Shown: one piece after another, positions 9,689 through 19,307 of the stretch
Layout: every line of letters begins with the position of its first letter
Numbering within the stretch: position 1 is the stretch's first letter
From: Brevibacterium zhoupengii
Lineage (GTDB): Bacteria > Actinomycetota > Actinomycetes > Actinomycetales > Brevibacteriaceae
Assembly (NCBI RefSeq): GCF_021117425.1
Contig: NZ_CP088298.1
Location: 2,976,001-3,040,000, forward strand
Length of the DNA stretch: 64,000 nucleotides
Direction of reading: 5' to 3'
The notes under the pieces: model-generated
Databases searched by the model: none
Seen by the model: the letters and a program-made list of their open reading frames with translations, nothing else
What the model was told of the DNA's origin: nothing
Translations under genes and position numbers: made by a program

Positions 9689-10782
9689 CGAAGCCCGATC
9701 CCGTCGATGTGGTCTCTGCCAATCAGACCAATCGCTCACGCATCGAGATGCTGGCCAGACTGACGCAGCGCAACGGTGCACTGGCCATTCTGCTCGGACT
9801 CGTCGTGATCACATCAATCGCGTTTCCGTCATTCGCCTCGGTGGGGAATCTTTCCCAGATCGCCCTGCAGTCCGCTTTCCTCGCCCCCTTGGCTCTGGGT
9901 CTGACGTTCGTCATCTTCACCGGCGGTATCGATCTGTCCGTCGGATCGGTCTTCGCCCTCGGCGGCGTGCTTGCAGCCTGGGCTTCGCAGTACGGCTTCC
10001 TGGCTGCGGTGGTCCTCCCTCTCATCGTGTGCACTCTCATCGGGCTGATCCAGGGCGCCATCATCGCCGGCACATCGATCCCGGCGTTCATCGTCACCTT
10101 GGCCGGACTGCTGTTCGCCCGGGGCCTGCTGCTGGCACTGACCCAGGAGGGGTCTGAAACGTACAAGGTGCCCGCCGAGGCGGCTTTCCTCCAGCTCAGC
10201 CGCGGTTCGTTTCTGGGGTTGGGCTATCCGGTCTGGATCGTCGTGGTTCTCTTCGCCATCGGTGTCCTCGTCCTGCATCGGACCTCCTACGGCTCGACGC
10301 TGCTGGCGATCGGAGGTCAGCCCGATGCCGCTCGGCTGATGGGCCTGCCCGTGCTGCGCTCCACACTCATCGTCTACGCGGTCAGCGGCACGATGGCCGG
10401 TCTCGCCGGAGCCCTGACGGCCTCATATACGGCCTCCGGAGTCACAACGTTGGGTGTGGGCCTGGAGCTCACCGCCATCGCCGCTGTGGTTCTGGGAGGG
10501 ACCCTGCTCACCGGGGGCGCTGGCACGGTCGTCGGTTCTCTGGTCGGTGTCACGCTGCTGCAGGTTGTCGCCAACCTCATCAACCGCCTCGGGCTGACGA
10601 ATTCGAACTGGCAGGCCGTCGTCAACGGAGCTGTCCTCCTCGTCGTCGCGGTGGCGCAGGTTCTCCTCTCACGGGTCCAGGCGAAGGAGCGAGAGCGCAG
10701 GCGCGGAGGCGAGACCGAGGAGGGTGCCTCCGACACGCCGAGAGCAGAGCAGGGATCCCCGCCCACAAGCGAGCGATCATAA
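9685..10782 (+). CDS. yjfF: Sugar ABC importer permease 2 (YjfF-like)
   Basis: Second RbsC-family permease, 365 residues. The signature FTGGIDLSVGSVFALGG is near residues 74-90 and AIAAVVLGGTLLTGGAG near 265-281. A hydrophilic charged tail of about 35 residues (after residue 330, rich in Arg and Glu) extends past the last membrane span and is probably cytoplasmic. It is the last gene of the importer operon, with a stop at 10780-10782. The next promoter region, with its operator-like repeats, begins at the stop. Confidence 0.8.
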   Translation: MTKPDPVDVVSANQTNRSRIEMLARLTQRNGALAILLGLVVITSIAFPSFASVGNLSQIALQSAFLAPLALGLTFVIFTGGIDLSVGSVFALGGVLAAWASQYGFLAAVVLPLIVCTLIGLIQGAIIAGTSIPAFIVTLAGLLFARGLLLALTQEGSETYKVPAEAAFLQLSRGSFLGLGYPVWIVVVLFAIGVLVLHRTSYGSTLLAIGGQPDAARLMGLPVLRSTLIVYAVSGTMAGLAGALTASYTASGVTTLGVGLELTAIAAVVLGGTLLTGGAGTVVGSLVGVTLLQVVANLINRLGLTNSNWQAVVNGAVLLVVAVAQVLLSRVQAKERERRRGGETEEGASDTPRAEQGSPPTSERS

Positions 10783-10840
10783 ACAATCAAAACTTTTCAT
10801 GTTCGATCACTGGTGATCGGACGATCTGTCCTCTAAAGTA
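10781..10840 (+). promoter_or_regulatory. Putative operator/promoter of the sodium/solute symporter
   Basis: GTTCGATCA (10801-10809) matches the TTYGATCA element and forms one arm of a 7-bp inverted repeat CGATCAC-TG-GTGATCG (10804-10819). AAACAATCAA (10781-10790) is the inverse of a 10-mer in the ABC importer promoter. A possible -10 (TAAAGT, 10834-10839) follows, so the repeat would cover the -35 region. This suggests co-regulation with the importer. Confidence 0.5.
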
Positions 10841-10896
10841 TCGATTTGAGGTGGCTTAACCACAAGGAGCCATTCACCGAAGACGCTGGAGGAACC

Positions 10897-12594
10897 TTGG
10901 AAGACATCCGTCTGGACGCCCAGTGGATCGACTATCTGCTGATCGCGATCTACTTCGTATTCGTTCTCGGAATCGGCTGGTTCGCCAAGCGCGGCATCTC
11001 CTCGAGCATCGAGTTCCTGCTCTCCGGGCGCAGCCTACCGGCCTGGGTGACGGCATTGGCCTTCGTCTCGGCCAACCTCGGTGCCGTCGAGATCATGGGT
11101 ATGTCGGCCACCGGCGCGCAGTACGGCATGCCGACGATGCACTATTTCTGGATCGGTGCCGTCCCGGCGATGCTCTTCCTCGGTGTCGTCATGATGCCGT
11201 TCTACTACGGCTCGAAGGTCAGATCCGTCCCGGAGTTCATGCGCAGGCGCTTCGGCACCGGCGCCCACCTCGTCAACGCGCTGTCCTTCGCCGTCGCTCA
11301 GATCCTCATCGCCGGCGTCAATCTCTTCCTGCTCGGCACGATCGTCAATCGCCTCCTCGGCTGGCCGCTGTGGATCGCCCTGGTCGTCGCCGCCGCCATC
11401 GTCCTGTCCTACATCACGCTCGGCGGACTGACCGCTGCCATCTACAACGAGGTGCTGCAGTTCTTCGTCATCGTCGCAGCCCTGCTGCCGCTGACGATCA
11501 TCGGCCTCAACCGCGTGGGCGGCTGGGACGGCCTCGTGGCGAAGGTCAGCAATGACGGCATGCTCGGGGCCGAGCAGCTCAGCAGCTGGCCAGGCGAGCA
11601 GCTCTCCGGTTTCTCCAACCCGGTGCTCTCGGTCGTCGGGATCGTCTTCGGGCTCGGCTTCGTGCTCTCCTTCGGCTACTGGACGACGAACTTCGTCGAG
11701 GTCCAGCGTGCCATGGCTTCGAAGAGCATCAACGCCGCGCGACTGACGCCGATCCTCGGTGCCTTCCCGAAGATGCTCATTCCGTTCATCGTCATCATCC
11801 CGGGAATGATCGCGGCAGTGCTCGTGACTCAGCTGACGAAGTTCAAGCAGATCGCGTCCAGCGTCGACGAGGCGACCGCTCAGGCCCAAACCGGTGTGAC
11901 CTACAACGATGCGCTCCTGCTGCTCATGCGCGAGGTCCTGCCCAACGGCCTCCTCGGCGTGGCGATCGCCGGCCTGCTTGCCGCGTTCATGGCCGGAATG
12001 GCTGCCAACATCTCTGCGTTCAACACGGTCTTCAGCTACGACCTGTGGCAGCAGTACGTGGTCAAGGACCGGGAGGATTCCTACTACCTCAAGGTCGGTC
12101 GCTACGCCACGATCGGCGCCTGCATCGTCGCGATCTTCACCGCCCTCATCGCCGGCAACTTCGCCAACCTCATGGACTATCTGCAGACGCTGTTCGGCTT
12201 CTTCAATGCGCCGCTGTTCGCCACCTTCATCCTCGGTATGTTCTGGAAGCGCATGAGCCCCACTGCCGGTTGGGTCGGTCTGGTCGGCGGCACTCTCTCC
12301 GCCGTTGCCGTCTTCGTCCTCAGCGAGACCGGCGTGTTCGACCTGCCCGGCCAGGGTGCGGCATTCCTCGCCGCCAGCACGGCTTTCGTCGTCGACATCG
12401 TCCTCTCGGTGATCGTCACCTTCAGGACCACACCGAAGCCCGCCCATGAACTGCGAGGGCTCGTCTATTCGGAGACCCCGAAGACCGACTTCGAGGATCT
12501 GAACGAACCGAAGCCTCCGATCTGGAAACGCCCGGTGCCTGTCGCAGGCGTGGCACTGGTCCTCGTCATCATCCTCAACGTGGCCTTCGGCTGA
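10897..12594 (+). CDS. Sodium/solute symporter (SSS/SLC5 family), probable sugar transporter
   Basis: Predicted Na+-coupled transporter of about 565 residues with 13-14 membrane segments and a vSGLT-like N-terminal half: IEFLLSGRSLPAWVTALAFVSANL, then ATGAQYGMPTMHYFWIG and VRSVPEFMRRRFG. It lies between the YtfQ-type importer and galT-galK, so galactose or glucose is the likely substrate (inference). I use the TTG at 10897, preceded by GGAGG at 10888-10892. The frame extends upstream to a TTG at 10846 without a ribosome site. The small membrane gene after it begins 8 bases past the stop. Confidence 0.85.
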   Translation: MEDIRLDAQWIDYLLIAIYFVFVLGIGWFAKRGISSSIEFLLSGRSLPAWVTALAFVSANLGAVEIMGMSATGAQYGMPTMHYFWIGAVPAMLFLGVVMMPFYYGSKVRSVPEFMRRRFGTGAHLVNALSFAVAQILIAGVNLFLLGTIVNRLLGWPLWIALVVAAAIVLSYITLGGLTAAIYNEVLQFFVIVAALLPLTIIGLNRVGGWDGLVAKVSNDGMLGAEQLSSWPGEQLSGFSNPVLSVVGIVFGLGFVLSFGYWTTNFVEVQRAMASKSINAARLTPILGAFPKMLIPFIVIIPGMIAAVLVTQLTKFKQIASSVDEATAQAQTGVTYNDALLLLMREVLPNGLLGVAIAGLLAAFMAGMAANISAFNTVFSYDLWQQYVVKDREDSYYLKVGRYATIGACIVAIFTALIAGNFANLMDYLQTLFGFFNAPLFATFILGMFWKRMSPTAGWVGLVGGTLSAVAVFVLSETGVFDLPGQGAAFLAASTAFVVDIVLSVIVTFRTTPKPAHELRGLVYSETPKTDFEDLNEPKPPIWKRPVPVAGVALVLVIILNVAFG

Positions 12595-12602
12595 AGGAGC
12601 AA

Positions 12603-12902
12603 GTGAGAACAATGAGCACAGCAAACGAACTGACCAAGACCGCAGGTGCCTTCGACATCCGTAACTTCATCGGGGTGCTGCTGGGGATCTTCGGGATCAT
12701 CCTCACCATCGCCGGCGTCGTCGGCTACACCCCCGACGAGGCGGAGCGAACCGGCGGAATCGATGCCAACCTCTGGACCGGAATCGGCCTCATCCTCACC
12801 GCGGCATTCTTCCTCATCTGGGCCAAGCTGCGCCCGATTCGCATCATCGCCGATGACGCAGCTGAGGTGGCCGAGGTGGCCGACACGGATCCCCGCGACT
12901 AG
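12603..12902 (+). CDS. Small two-helix membrane protein accompanying the symporter
   Basis: A 99-residue protein with two hydrophobic segments (about residues 20-42 and 57-77) joined by a short acidic loop (GYTPDEAERTGGIDAN) and followed by an acidic tail. It starts 8 bases after the symporter stop. AAGGAG precedes two possible starts, GTG 12603 and ATG 12612, and neither has ideal spacing. I do not recognise a named family. Its tight coupling suggests an accessory or stabilising subunit of the symporter, as small partners exist in some other transporter families. Function is unknown. Confidence 0.7.
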   Translation: MRTMSTANELTKTAGAFDIRNFIGVLLGIFGIILTIAGVVGYTPDEAERTGGIDANLWTGIGLILTAAFFLIWAKLRPIRIIADDAAEVAEVADTDPRD

Positions 12903-12964
12903 CGCGACCGTGCCTAGCGCGACCGCGCTCTGCGCGAGTGCGGCACCGGCCTAACTGCGTCTGT

Positions 12965-14199
<1,235 letters not shown>

Positions 14200-14203
<4 letters not shown>

Positions 14204-15369
14204 CGGTGACCGTCCTCGTTCGTCGTAGTTGCCTCGCGCATCGAGTCTGCCGACCGCGGTTGCACGTTGCGCAACCTTGCTGCGGTCTCCTCGGCGGAGA
14301 CGTCTCCGACGAAGGCGCCCATGGCCGCTTCGGACCCGGCGAGGAACTTCAGCTTGTTCTCGGCACGCCTGGGGCTGGTGATCTCCAGATGCAGCCACTC
14401 TGCGGCGCGGTCCTCACAGTTGACCGGCGCCTGATGCCAGGCCGCGATGTAGGGAGTCGGTGTGGAGTACAGGCCGTCGATCCTTCGCAGGGTCTCCGGG
14501 TAGATGCGAGCGAGGTCCTCGCGTTCGGTCTCGTCGAGTTCGTCGATGCTCAGCACCTGCCGATGCGGGACGATATGGACTTCGACCGGCCATCGAGCCG
14601 CATAGGGCACGAAGGCAGAGAAGTGGGCGGAGTCGAGAACCATCCGCTCGCCGGATCGGCGTTCGAAGGCGAGGATGTCGGCCATCAGTGTTCGGCCCGT
14701 CTCACGTCTGTGTTGGACCGCCCGGGCCGAGGTGACCTTGGTGTGTGGAGTGACATAGGGATAGGCGTAGATCTGGCCGTGTGGATGATTCATCGTCACG
14801 CCGATCTCCTCGCCCCGGTTCTCGAACACGAAAATCTGCTCGATCCCTACGCAGGAGGCGAGCTCACGCGTCCGATTCGCCCAGGCGTCGATGACTGTGC
14901 GGGCTCGCGCCGTGTCGAGGTCGGCAAACGAGCCGTTGTGTTCGGAGGAGAAGACGACGACCTCACAGCGTCCATGGGCCGGGGCCCTCAGGGCGGTCTC
15001 CGAGGCCACCTCGGCGAAGGTATGGCTCGGATCGGCACTGACCGCACCGATTCCAGGACCCAGCGACGGGAAACGATTCTCGAAGACCACGACCTCGTAG
15101 TCGGCTGCCGGAATCTCTGTGGGTCGTCCCGGTGCCGACGGGCAGAGGGGGCATTCGGCGGCGATGGGAAGATGAGTACGCGACTGGCGATGCGTGGCTA
15201 CGGCCACCCACTCACCGGTGAGCAGGTCGAAGCGCAGCTGGCCGCCGGTGGGACGCGGCTCCGCGGGGCGCTGGTCCTCAGCTAACGGCGCAGCTGGCGA
15301 ATCGGTGTCGTGGAAGAACAGGATCTCTCGGCCGTCGGCAAGGGTGTTCCTGCGGATCTGCGTGTTCAA
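14200..15369 (-). CDS. galT: Galactose-1-phosphate uridylyltransferase
   Basis: Exchanges UMP between UDP-glucose and galactose-1-phosphate. The active-site motif HPHGQ, whose second histidine forms the uridylyl intermediate, is present in NHPHGQIYAYPY. The Zn-type CPLCP motif near residue 75 and the C-terminal WHQAP segment also fit the family. The likely start is a TTG with a weak AGGT upstream, giving 389 residues. galK follows with an ATGA overlap. No galE is visible in the window, so UDP-galactose 4-epimerase must be encoded elsewhere. Two TTYGATCA-type boxes lie in its upstream region. Confidence 0.93.
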
Positions 15370-15442
15370 CGGGGACCTGTGAACTCACCGCTGCGACGGT
15401 GGATATGAGAAATGCAACGCTGGCTCATCAACCCTCCAAAAC

Positions 15443-15470
15443 CGATCATTTTCGATCATAATGCTAACAT
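15443..15470. promoter_or_regulatory. Putative operator between galT and the epimerase gene
   Basis: Two direct copies of CGATCAT start 10 bases apart (15443 and 15453), one helical turn, and the second is part of TTTCGATCA (15450-15458). A possible -10 for the rightward gene, TAACAT (15465-15470), follows. The element shares its core with the promoters at 6014 and 10801, and direct repeats on one helix face are common for DeoR-type regulators. Confidence 0.5.
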
Positions 15471-15548
15471 CTGATGAGTGGAGAACACAGTTCTGCCGTA
15501 GAATTCTGGGACACCAGAACATTCGCACACAAATTGCGCAGGAGTCGC

Positions 15549-16505
15549 ATGTCCGGTTCCATTGAGCTCACTCAGGGCAACGACAGCGCGGTCGTGTCCA
15601 CACGCGGTGCGGCTCTGCTTCACTACACCGTCGGCGATCGTCCTGTCGTCGTTGAGATGTCCGCCTTCGACGGCGCCGTACTGGCACCGTGGCCGAACCG
15701 GATTGCCGATGGGCGCTACGACTTCAAGGGCCGCTCCCACCAGTTGCCCATCACCGAAGCCTCCCGCAGCACCGCCCTGCATGGCCTCGTGGCCGAAGTC
15801 GACTGGACGGTGTCCGCACGCGATGCCGATTCGGTGACGCTGTGCACTGAAATCTCGGACTTGCCGGGATACCCCTTCGCAATCTCCCTCGCGGTGACAT
15901 ACGCCCTCATCGGCCATGACGACGAGGGCGAGGATGCAGGCCGCGGTGAGCTGCGGGTCCGCACTCTGGCACGCAACATCGGGCAGAAGCCGGCTCCATT
16001 CGGACTCGGCTTTCATCCCTGGATCCACCCGGGCGCGGAACACGTCGATGAGGCTCAGCTTCTCATTCCGGCCGACACCTGGCTCGAGACCGACGACAGG
16101 CTCATCCCCCAGGCGGTCCGACCCTTCGACACAGGGACTTTCATCCCCGCCGACCATGGGCTCAACGAGGCGAGCTGCCTTCTCTGCAAGGACTTCCGCG
16201 CACTGCGCTCTTTGGGCCGTACTGTGCTCGATGATGCCTTCGGCACACCTCAGCGCGATGACCACGTGTGGTCGCGGGTGCGGTTGAAGGGTGCCGACGA
16301 CAGGACGGTCGTTATCAGTATGGATGACCATTTCCGGACCTGGCAGATCTGCACCGGCGACGAACTCGGCGCGGACCATCGGCGCCGTGCGATCGCGATC
16401 GAACCGATGACGTGTCCACCGAACGCCTTTGCCACTGGCTCGGACTACGACGTCATCGGACCACGGGGTGAACTCAGGATGGAATGGAGCATTGCTCTGC
16501 GTTAA
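15549..16505 (+). CDS. Aldose 1-epimerase family protein
   Basis: Predicted mutarotase interconverting alpha and beta anomers of galactose or glucose, cytoplasmic. The 318 residues include ANRIADGRYDF near the N-terminus, HGLVAEVDW (candidate catalytic histidine), the second block GLGFHPWIHPG, and the conserved terminal segment IEPMTCPPNAF. The start ATG at 15549 follows CAGGAG. An in-frame ATG at 15474 is less likely. It is divergent from galT and completes a galactose set. The paralogue class (GalM itself or a YihR-like relative) is uncertain, so I leave the symbol blank. Confidence 0.85.
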   Translation: MSGSIELTQGNDSAVVSTRGAALLHYTVGDRPVVVEMSAFDGAVLAPWPNRIADGRYDFKGRSHQLPITEASRSTALHGLVAEVDWTVSARDADSVTLCTEISDLPGYPFAISLAVTYALIGHDDEGEDAGRGELRVRTLARNIGQKPAPFGLGFHPWIHPGAEHVDEAQLLIPADTWLETDDRLIPQAVRPFDTGTFIPADHGLNEASCLLCKDFRALRSLGRTVLDDAFGTPQRDDHVWSRVRLKGADDRTVVISMDDHFRTWQICTGDELGADHRRRAIAIEPMTCPPNAFATGSDYDVIGPRGELRMEWSIALR

Positions 16506-16577
16506 GAGTTCCGGGTGCAAAGTCATCTTGCCCTGATAAGTTGCGACTATCGGCTTCAACACGTGCGAAGGAAGATA

Positions 16578-17375
16578 ATGTCGACACCACAGAACCCGTA
16601 CTCCGGTTCGGACGCAGAGAACAATCAGAACATCACGAACGACCAGCTCGGTCCCGACACGAACCGGGTCAGCCCTGCGTCGGACGAGGTCAGCCCTGAT
16701 TCGAACTCGACTGGCTCTCAGTTCAGCCAAGCCGAGCAGTACAGTCAGACCGAGCAGTACAACGAGCACCAGACTCAGTTCGCTTCGCCGAATCCGCAGG
16801 GCCAGCAGTACCAGTACAACCCAGGCGGAGAGTACAACCAGGGCGGCCAGTACAACCACGGCGGTCAGTACGATCCTCAGAATCAGTACGGAGAGTTCGA
16901 GCAGCCGGCTCAACAGGGACAGTACTCTCAGGACGCTGGCTATGCCGCATATGGCCAGGGCAATTACGCAGGGTCCCAGCACGCCCCGGTCGGCAATTTC
17001 CAACAGCCTGCAGCGCAGCAGAAGACTGGCGGCAGCGGCGGCTTCTTCAAGTCGCTCTTCGACTTCCGCTTCGACAACTTCATCGCCGTTCGCTGGGCGG
17101 GATTCATCTACATCATCGCCATCGTGGTGGCCGCGCTGTCCTGGCTGGGATCCATCATCGGCGGAATCGTCACAGGCGCAGCTGCGGGCAGTGCATCCGC
17201 CTACTTCGGCGAAGCCCCGAGCTTCAGCCCATGGCCGCTGCTGCTGGCGATCATCTTCGGCTGGATCATCCCTGCACTCTGGGTGATCTTCGTCCGTCTG
17301 GCCCTCGAACTCATCGTGGCCAACGTCAAGACCGCTGAGAACACGAAGCAGATCGCAGACTCACTCAGGCGCTGA
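16578..17375 (+). CDS. DUF4282 membrane protein with Gln/Tyr-rich N-terminal region
   Basis: A 265-residue protein in two parts. Residues 1-150 are hydrophilic and low-complexity, with imperfect repeats of the form QYN-GG and EQYSQ and many Gln, Tyr, Asn and Gly. Residues about 155-265 match DUF4282: FFKSLFDFRFDNFIAVRW, then two membrane segments (about 176-200 and 216-245), and a C-terminal LELIVAN-KTAENT segment. The start is supported by GAAGGAAG before the ATG. Function is unknown in the family. The disordered arm suggests an interaction or clustering role (inference). Confidence 0.8.
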   Translation: MSTPQNPYSGSDAENNQNITNDQLGPDTNRVSPASDEVSPDSNSTGSQFSQAEQYSQTEQYNEHQTQFASPNPQGQQYQYNPGGEYNQGGQYNHGGQYDPQNQYGEFEQPAQQGQYSQDAGYAAYGQGNYAGSQHAPVGNFQQPAAQQKTGGSGGFFKSLFDFRFDNFIAVRWAGFIYIIAIVVAALSWLGSIIGGIVTGAAAGSASAYFGEAPSFSPWPLLLAIIFGWIIPALWVIFVRLALELIVANVKTAENTKQIADSLRR

Positions 17376-17395
17376 AACGCTTCAGTATTCGCTCT

Positions 17396-17433
17396 GAGGC
17401 TCAGGCATCTGATTATTCAGGGATCTGAGCCTC
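17396..17433 (+). terminator. Hairpin after the DUF4282 gene
   Basis: GAGGCTCAG and CTGAGCCTC form a perfect 9-bp stem 20 bases after the gene, with a 20-base loop. There is no T-run, so it is either a weak terminator or simply a repeat. Two copies of AGGGATCGGCTGTGC (17434-17448 and 17455-17469) follow. Confidence 0.4.
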
Positions 17434-17587
17434 AGGGATCGGCTGTGCTATCGAAGGGATCGGCTGTGCAGTCGAACTCTGAGGCTCGGACAAACCCTGA
17501 GGCTCGGAGGAGCCGAGGCAACTGCAGAAAAATGGCCGTGAATTAGAGCGAGCCCCGCACCGATTCCTCGATGCGGGACTCAACCGT

Positions 17588-17659
17588 ACCCCCGAGCAGG
17601 TTCGAACTGCCGTTTCCGCCTTGAGAGGGCAGCGTCCTAGGCCACTAGACGACGGGGGC
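17588..17659 (-). tRNA. tRNA-Glu (CTC anticodon)
   Basis: The minus strand folds as a 72-base cloverleaf: a 7-bp acceptor GCCCCCG/CGGGGGT with a G-U first pair, a D arm with GTGGCCTAGGAC, an anticodon loop reading CTC within CCCTCTCAAGG, and a T arm containing GTTCGAACC. Discriminator A is not followed by an encoded CCA. It lies downstream of tRNA-Gln, gltX and pip on the same strand, close to the synthetase that charges it. Confidence 0.93.
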
Positions 17660-17697
17660 CAATAAACAGCTCAGAGTCATACTCCCGATGCTGTTCG

Positions 17698-17769
17698 CTG
17701 GGGTACCAGGACTTGAACCTAGACTAAATGTACCAGAAACACTCGTGCTGCCAATTACACCATACCCCA
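17698..17769 (-). tRNA. tRNA-Gln (CTG anticodon)
   Basis: A 72-base cloverleaf: acceptor TGGGGTA/TACCCCA, discriminator G, D arm ATGGTGTAATTGGCAGC, anticodon stem AGTGT/ACATT (one G-U pair) around loop TTCTGGT, T arm GGTTCAAGTCC, and no encoded CCA. It precedes tRNA-Glu by 38 bases on the same strand, so both are probably on one transcript. In actinobacteria this tRNA is usually charged with glutamate by GltX and amidated by GatCAB. Confidence 0.92.
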
Positions 17770-17819
17770 ATGTTATTCAGGTTCATCCCCGAAGGAATTT
17801 CCCTGAGCAACGAGATATA

Positions 17820-17849
17820 ACTCTACACAAACCCCCCGCCCGACTCCAA
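17820..17849 (-). promoter_or_regulatory. Possible promoter for the tRNA-Gln/tRNA-Glu pair
   Basis: On the minus strand TTGGAG (17844-17849) and TAGAGT (17820-17825) are spaced by 18 bases, about 50 bases before the mature tRNA-Gln. The match is modest, and read-through from pip is an alternative. Confidence 0.3.
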
Positions 17850-17939
17850 ATCATCGGGCCCCTTTTCCAGTGTGACCTTCTTAACATTCACCGTCAGGCC
17901 CCACCTCAGGCCTCCCTGTCGCCTACGCTCGCGCGCCAC

Positions 17940-19307
17940 TCATCCGCGAGCGAGTGAGATGAGCCGGTCAAGGACCCGATAGCCGTCGGCGCGCAGTCCG
18001 TTGTGCTCGTATTCGTTCGTCACCCAGGGCTTGACCCCGCCGAGGAGGTCGGCCGTGGCCAGCGAGAACTCGGCCGGGACATACGCATCCTCGAAGTACA
18101 CCGCTGCCGCGCCGCGCACGTCAGCGGCCCGCAGAGCGTCAACGTCGTAGAGCCTGGGCCACTCCCGCTGTGCTGCGAGTTCGGCCACCTCGGCGAAGGG
18201 CGCGAGCTCGGGGTCCTCGGTCAGAGACTCCGGTCCGGCGTGCTCACCCGCCAACAGTGTCGGGTCGGCCTGGACATCTGCGGGCATCGCCCGTCGGGCC
18301 GCCCAACCGGTGACGCCGCCGTCGGCCCAGCAGGATTCGTGGATGATCGCGTAGAGCGGGTTGCGTCCGGAGAATGGCAGTGCCGCCGCCAGATCATGAC
18401 GGAATGCCACCGAGGCGGGATCCTGGTCGAGCAGATAGTGCAGCTTCTCCGGGCCATCGGAGGCCCCGAGGAAGTGTCCGAGCAGTCGGATACGTTCGCT
18501 CGTCGCGCGGGCTCCGCCGGGCAGAGTGATGCCGTCATCGGAATCGGCTAAGTCGATGAGGTGCGACAGCTTCTCGCGGTCGCCGGGGAAGGCACGGTAG
18601 TACTGCTCTGACTTGCGCTTCATCCCCTCCCACGTTCTCGCGTACACGGTGGCCGGATCGGTGTCGACCGCCGGCAGTCCGCCGGTGAAGTAGACCTCGT
18701 CAAGCGATTCGGAACGCGCGGAGACATAGCGCAGAGCGGTGAAGCCGCCGAAGGACTGACCCAACAGCGACCAGGTATCGACGCCGAGCGCCTCGCGCAG
18801 GATTTCAGCGTCTTCGACGATCGAGTCTGCTCGGTAGTGGCTGAGCGCCTCGGCGATGTCCGCGGGATCGTCTCCGGCTGCGTCGAGGCCGGTGATCCGC
18901 CCCTCGACGGAGCCGATGGGACTCGACTTTCCGGTGCCACGCTGGTCGAACATGATGACCTGGAATTCTTCGAGCGCGCGAGCCAACCACGTGGACGCGC
19001 CGACCGGTGTCGTCGGTCGGGGTGCCTCGTTGCCCGGACCACCCTGGAGGAAGACCAGGTAGGGCTTCTGGCTGTCCGCCTCGGTGGCGACGATCCGCGC
19101 GAAGATCTCGATGCTCGATGGACCCTGTGGCTTGTCCGAGACCGGTGCTGCCAATGAGGCTGCTGCGGACTTCGCCGCTCCCCCACCGAAGTGGGCGAAT
19201 GGAGCCTCGAACGTCACGTCCTTCAGGTGCAGTCCCCCACGTGTCCAGCTCGACTGCTGCAGACCCTCGGCTTGGCTCGCACCCTTCGACTGGTTCGCAT
19301 CTGTCAC
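17940..19307 (-). CDS. pip: Prolyl iminopeptidase (alpha/beta hydrolase, S33)
   Basis: Predicted cytoplasmic aminopeptidase releasing N-terminal proline. The 455 residues contain the oxyanion segment [12 protein letters not shown], then [11 protein letters not shown] and the nucleophile elbow GQSFGG, all diagnostic of the S33 proline iminopeptidase group of large size. The terminal His region is NEYEHNGLR. The GTG start overlaps the gltX stop (GTGA), so it is translated after gltX. Substrate preference is inferred from family only. Confidence 0.85.
   Translation of the reverse strand: MTDANQSKGASQAEGLQQSSWTRGGLHLKDVTFEAPFAHFGGGAAKSAAASLAAPVSDKPQGPSSIEIFARIVATEADSQKPYLVFLQGGPGNEAPRPTTPVGASTWLARALEEFQVIMFDQRGTGKSSPIGSVEGRITGLDAAGDDPADIAEALSHYRADSIVEDAEILREALGVDTWSLLGQSFGGFTALRYVSARSESLDEVYFTGGLPAVDTDPATVYARTWEGMKRKSEQYYRAFPGDREKLSHLIDLADSDDGITLPGGARATSERIRLLGHFLGASDGPEKLHYLLDQDPASVAFRHDLAAALPFSGRNPLYAIIHESCWADGGVTGWAARRAMPADVQADPTLLAGEHAGPESLTEDPELAPFAEVAELAAQREWPRLYDVDALRAADVRGAAAVYFEDAYVPAEFSLATADLLGGVKPWVTNEYEHNGLRADGYRVLDRLISLARG

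Noticed and set aside
11035..12624. 529-codon open frame on the minus strand opposite the symporter
   Set aside because: The product is rich in Asp, Glu, His and Arg with no hydrophobic core, a typical shadow of a membrane protein gene.
12899..12945. Repeated TAGCGCGACCG downstream of the small membrane gene
   Set aside because: Two short copies 14 bases apart in a 62-base gap; GC-rich and too short to interpret beyond a possible weak terminator.
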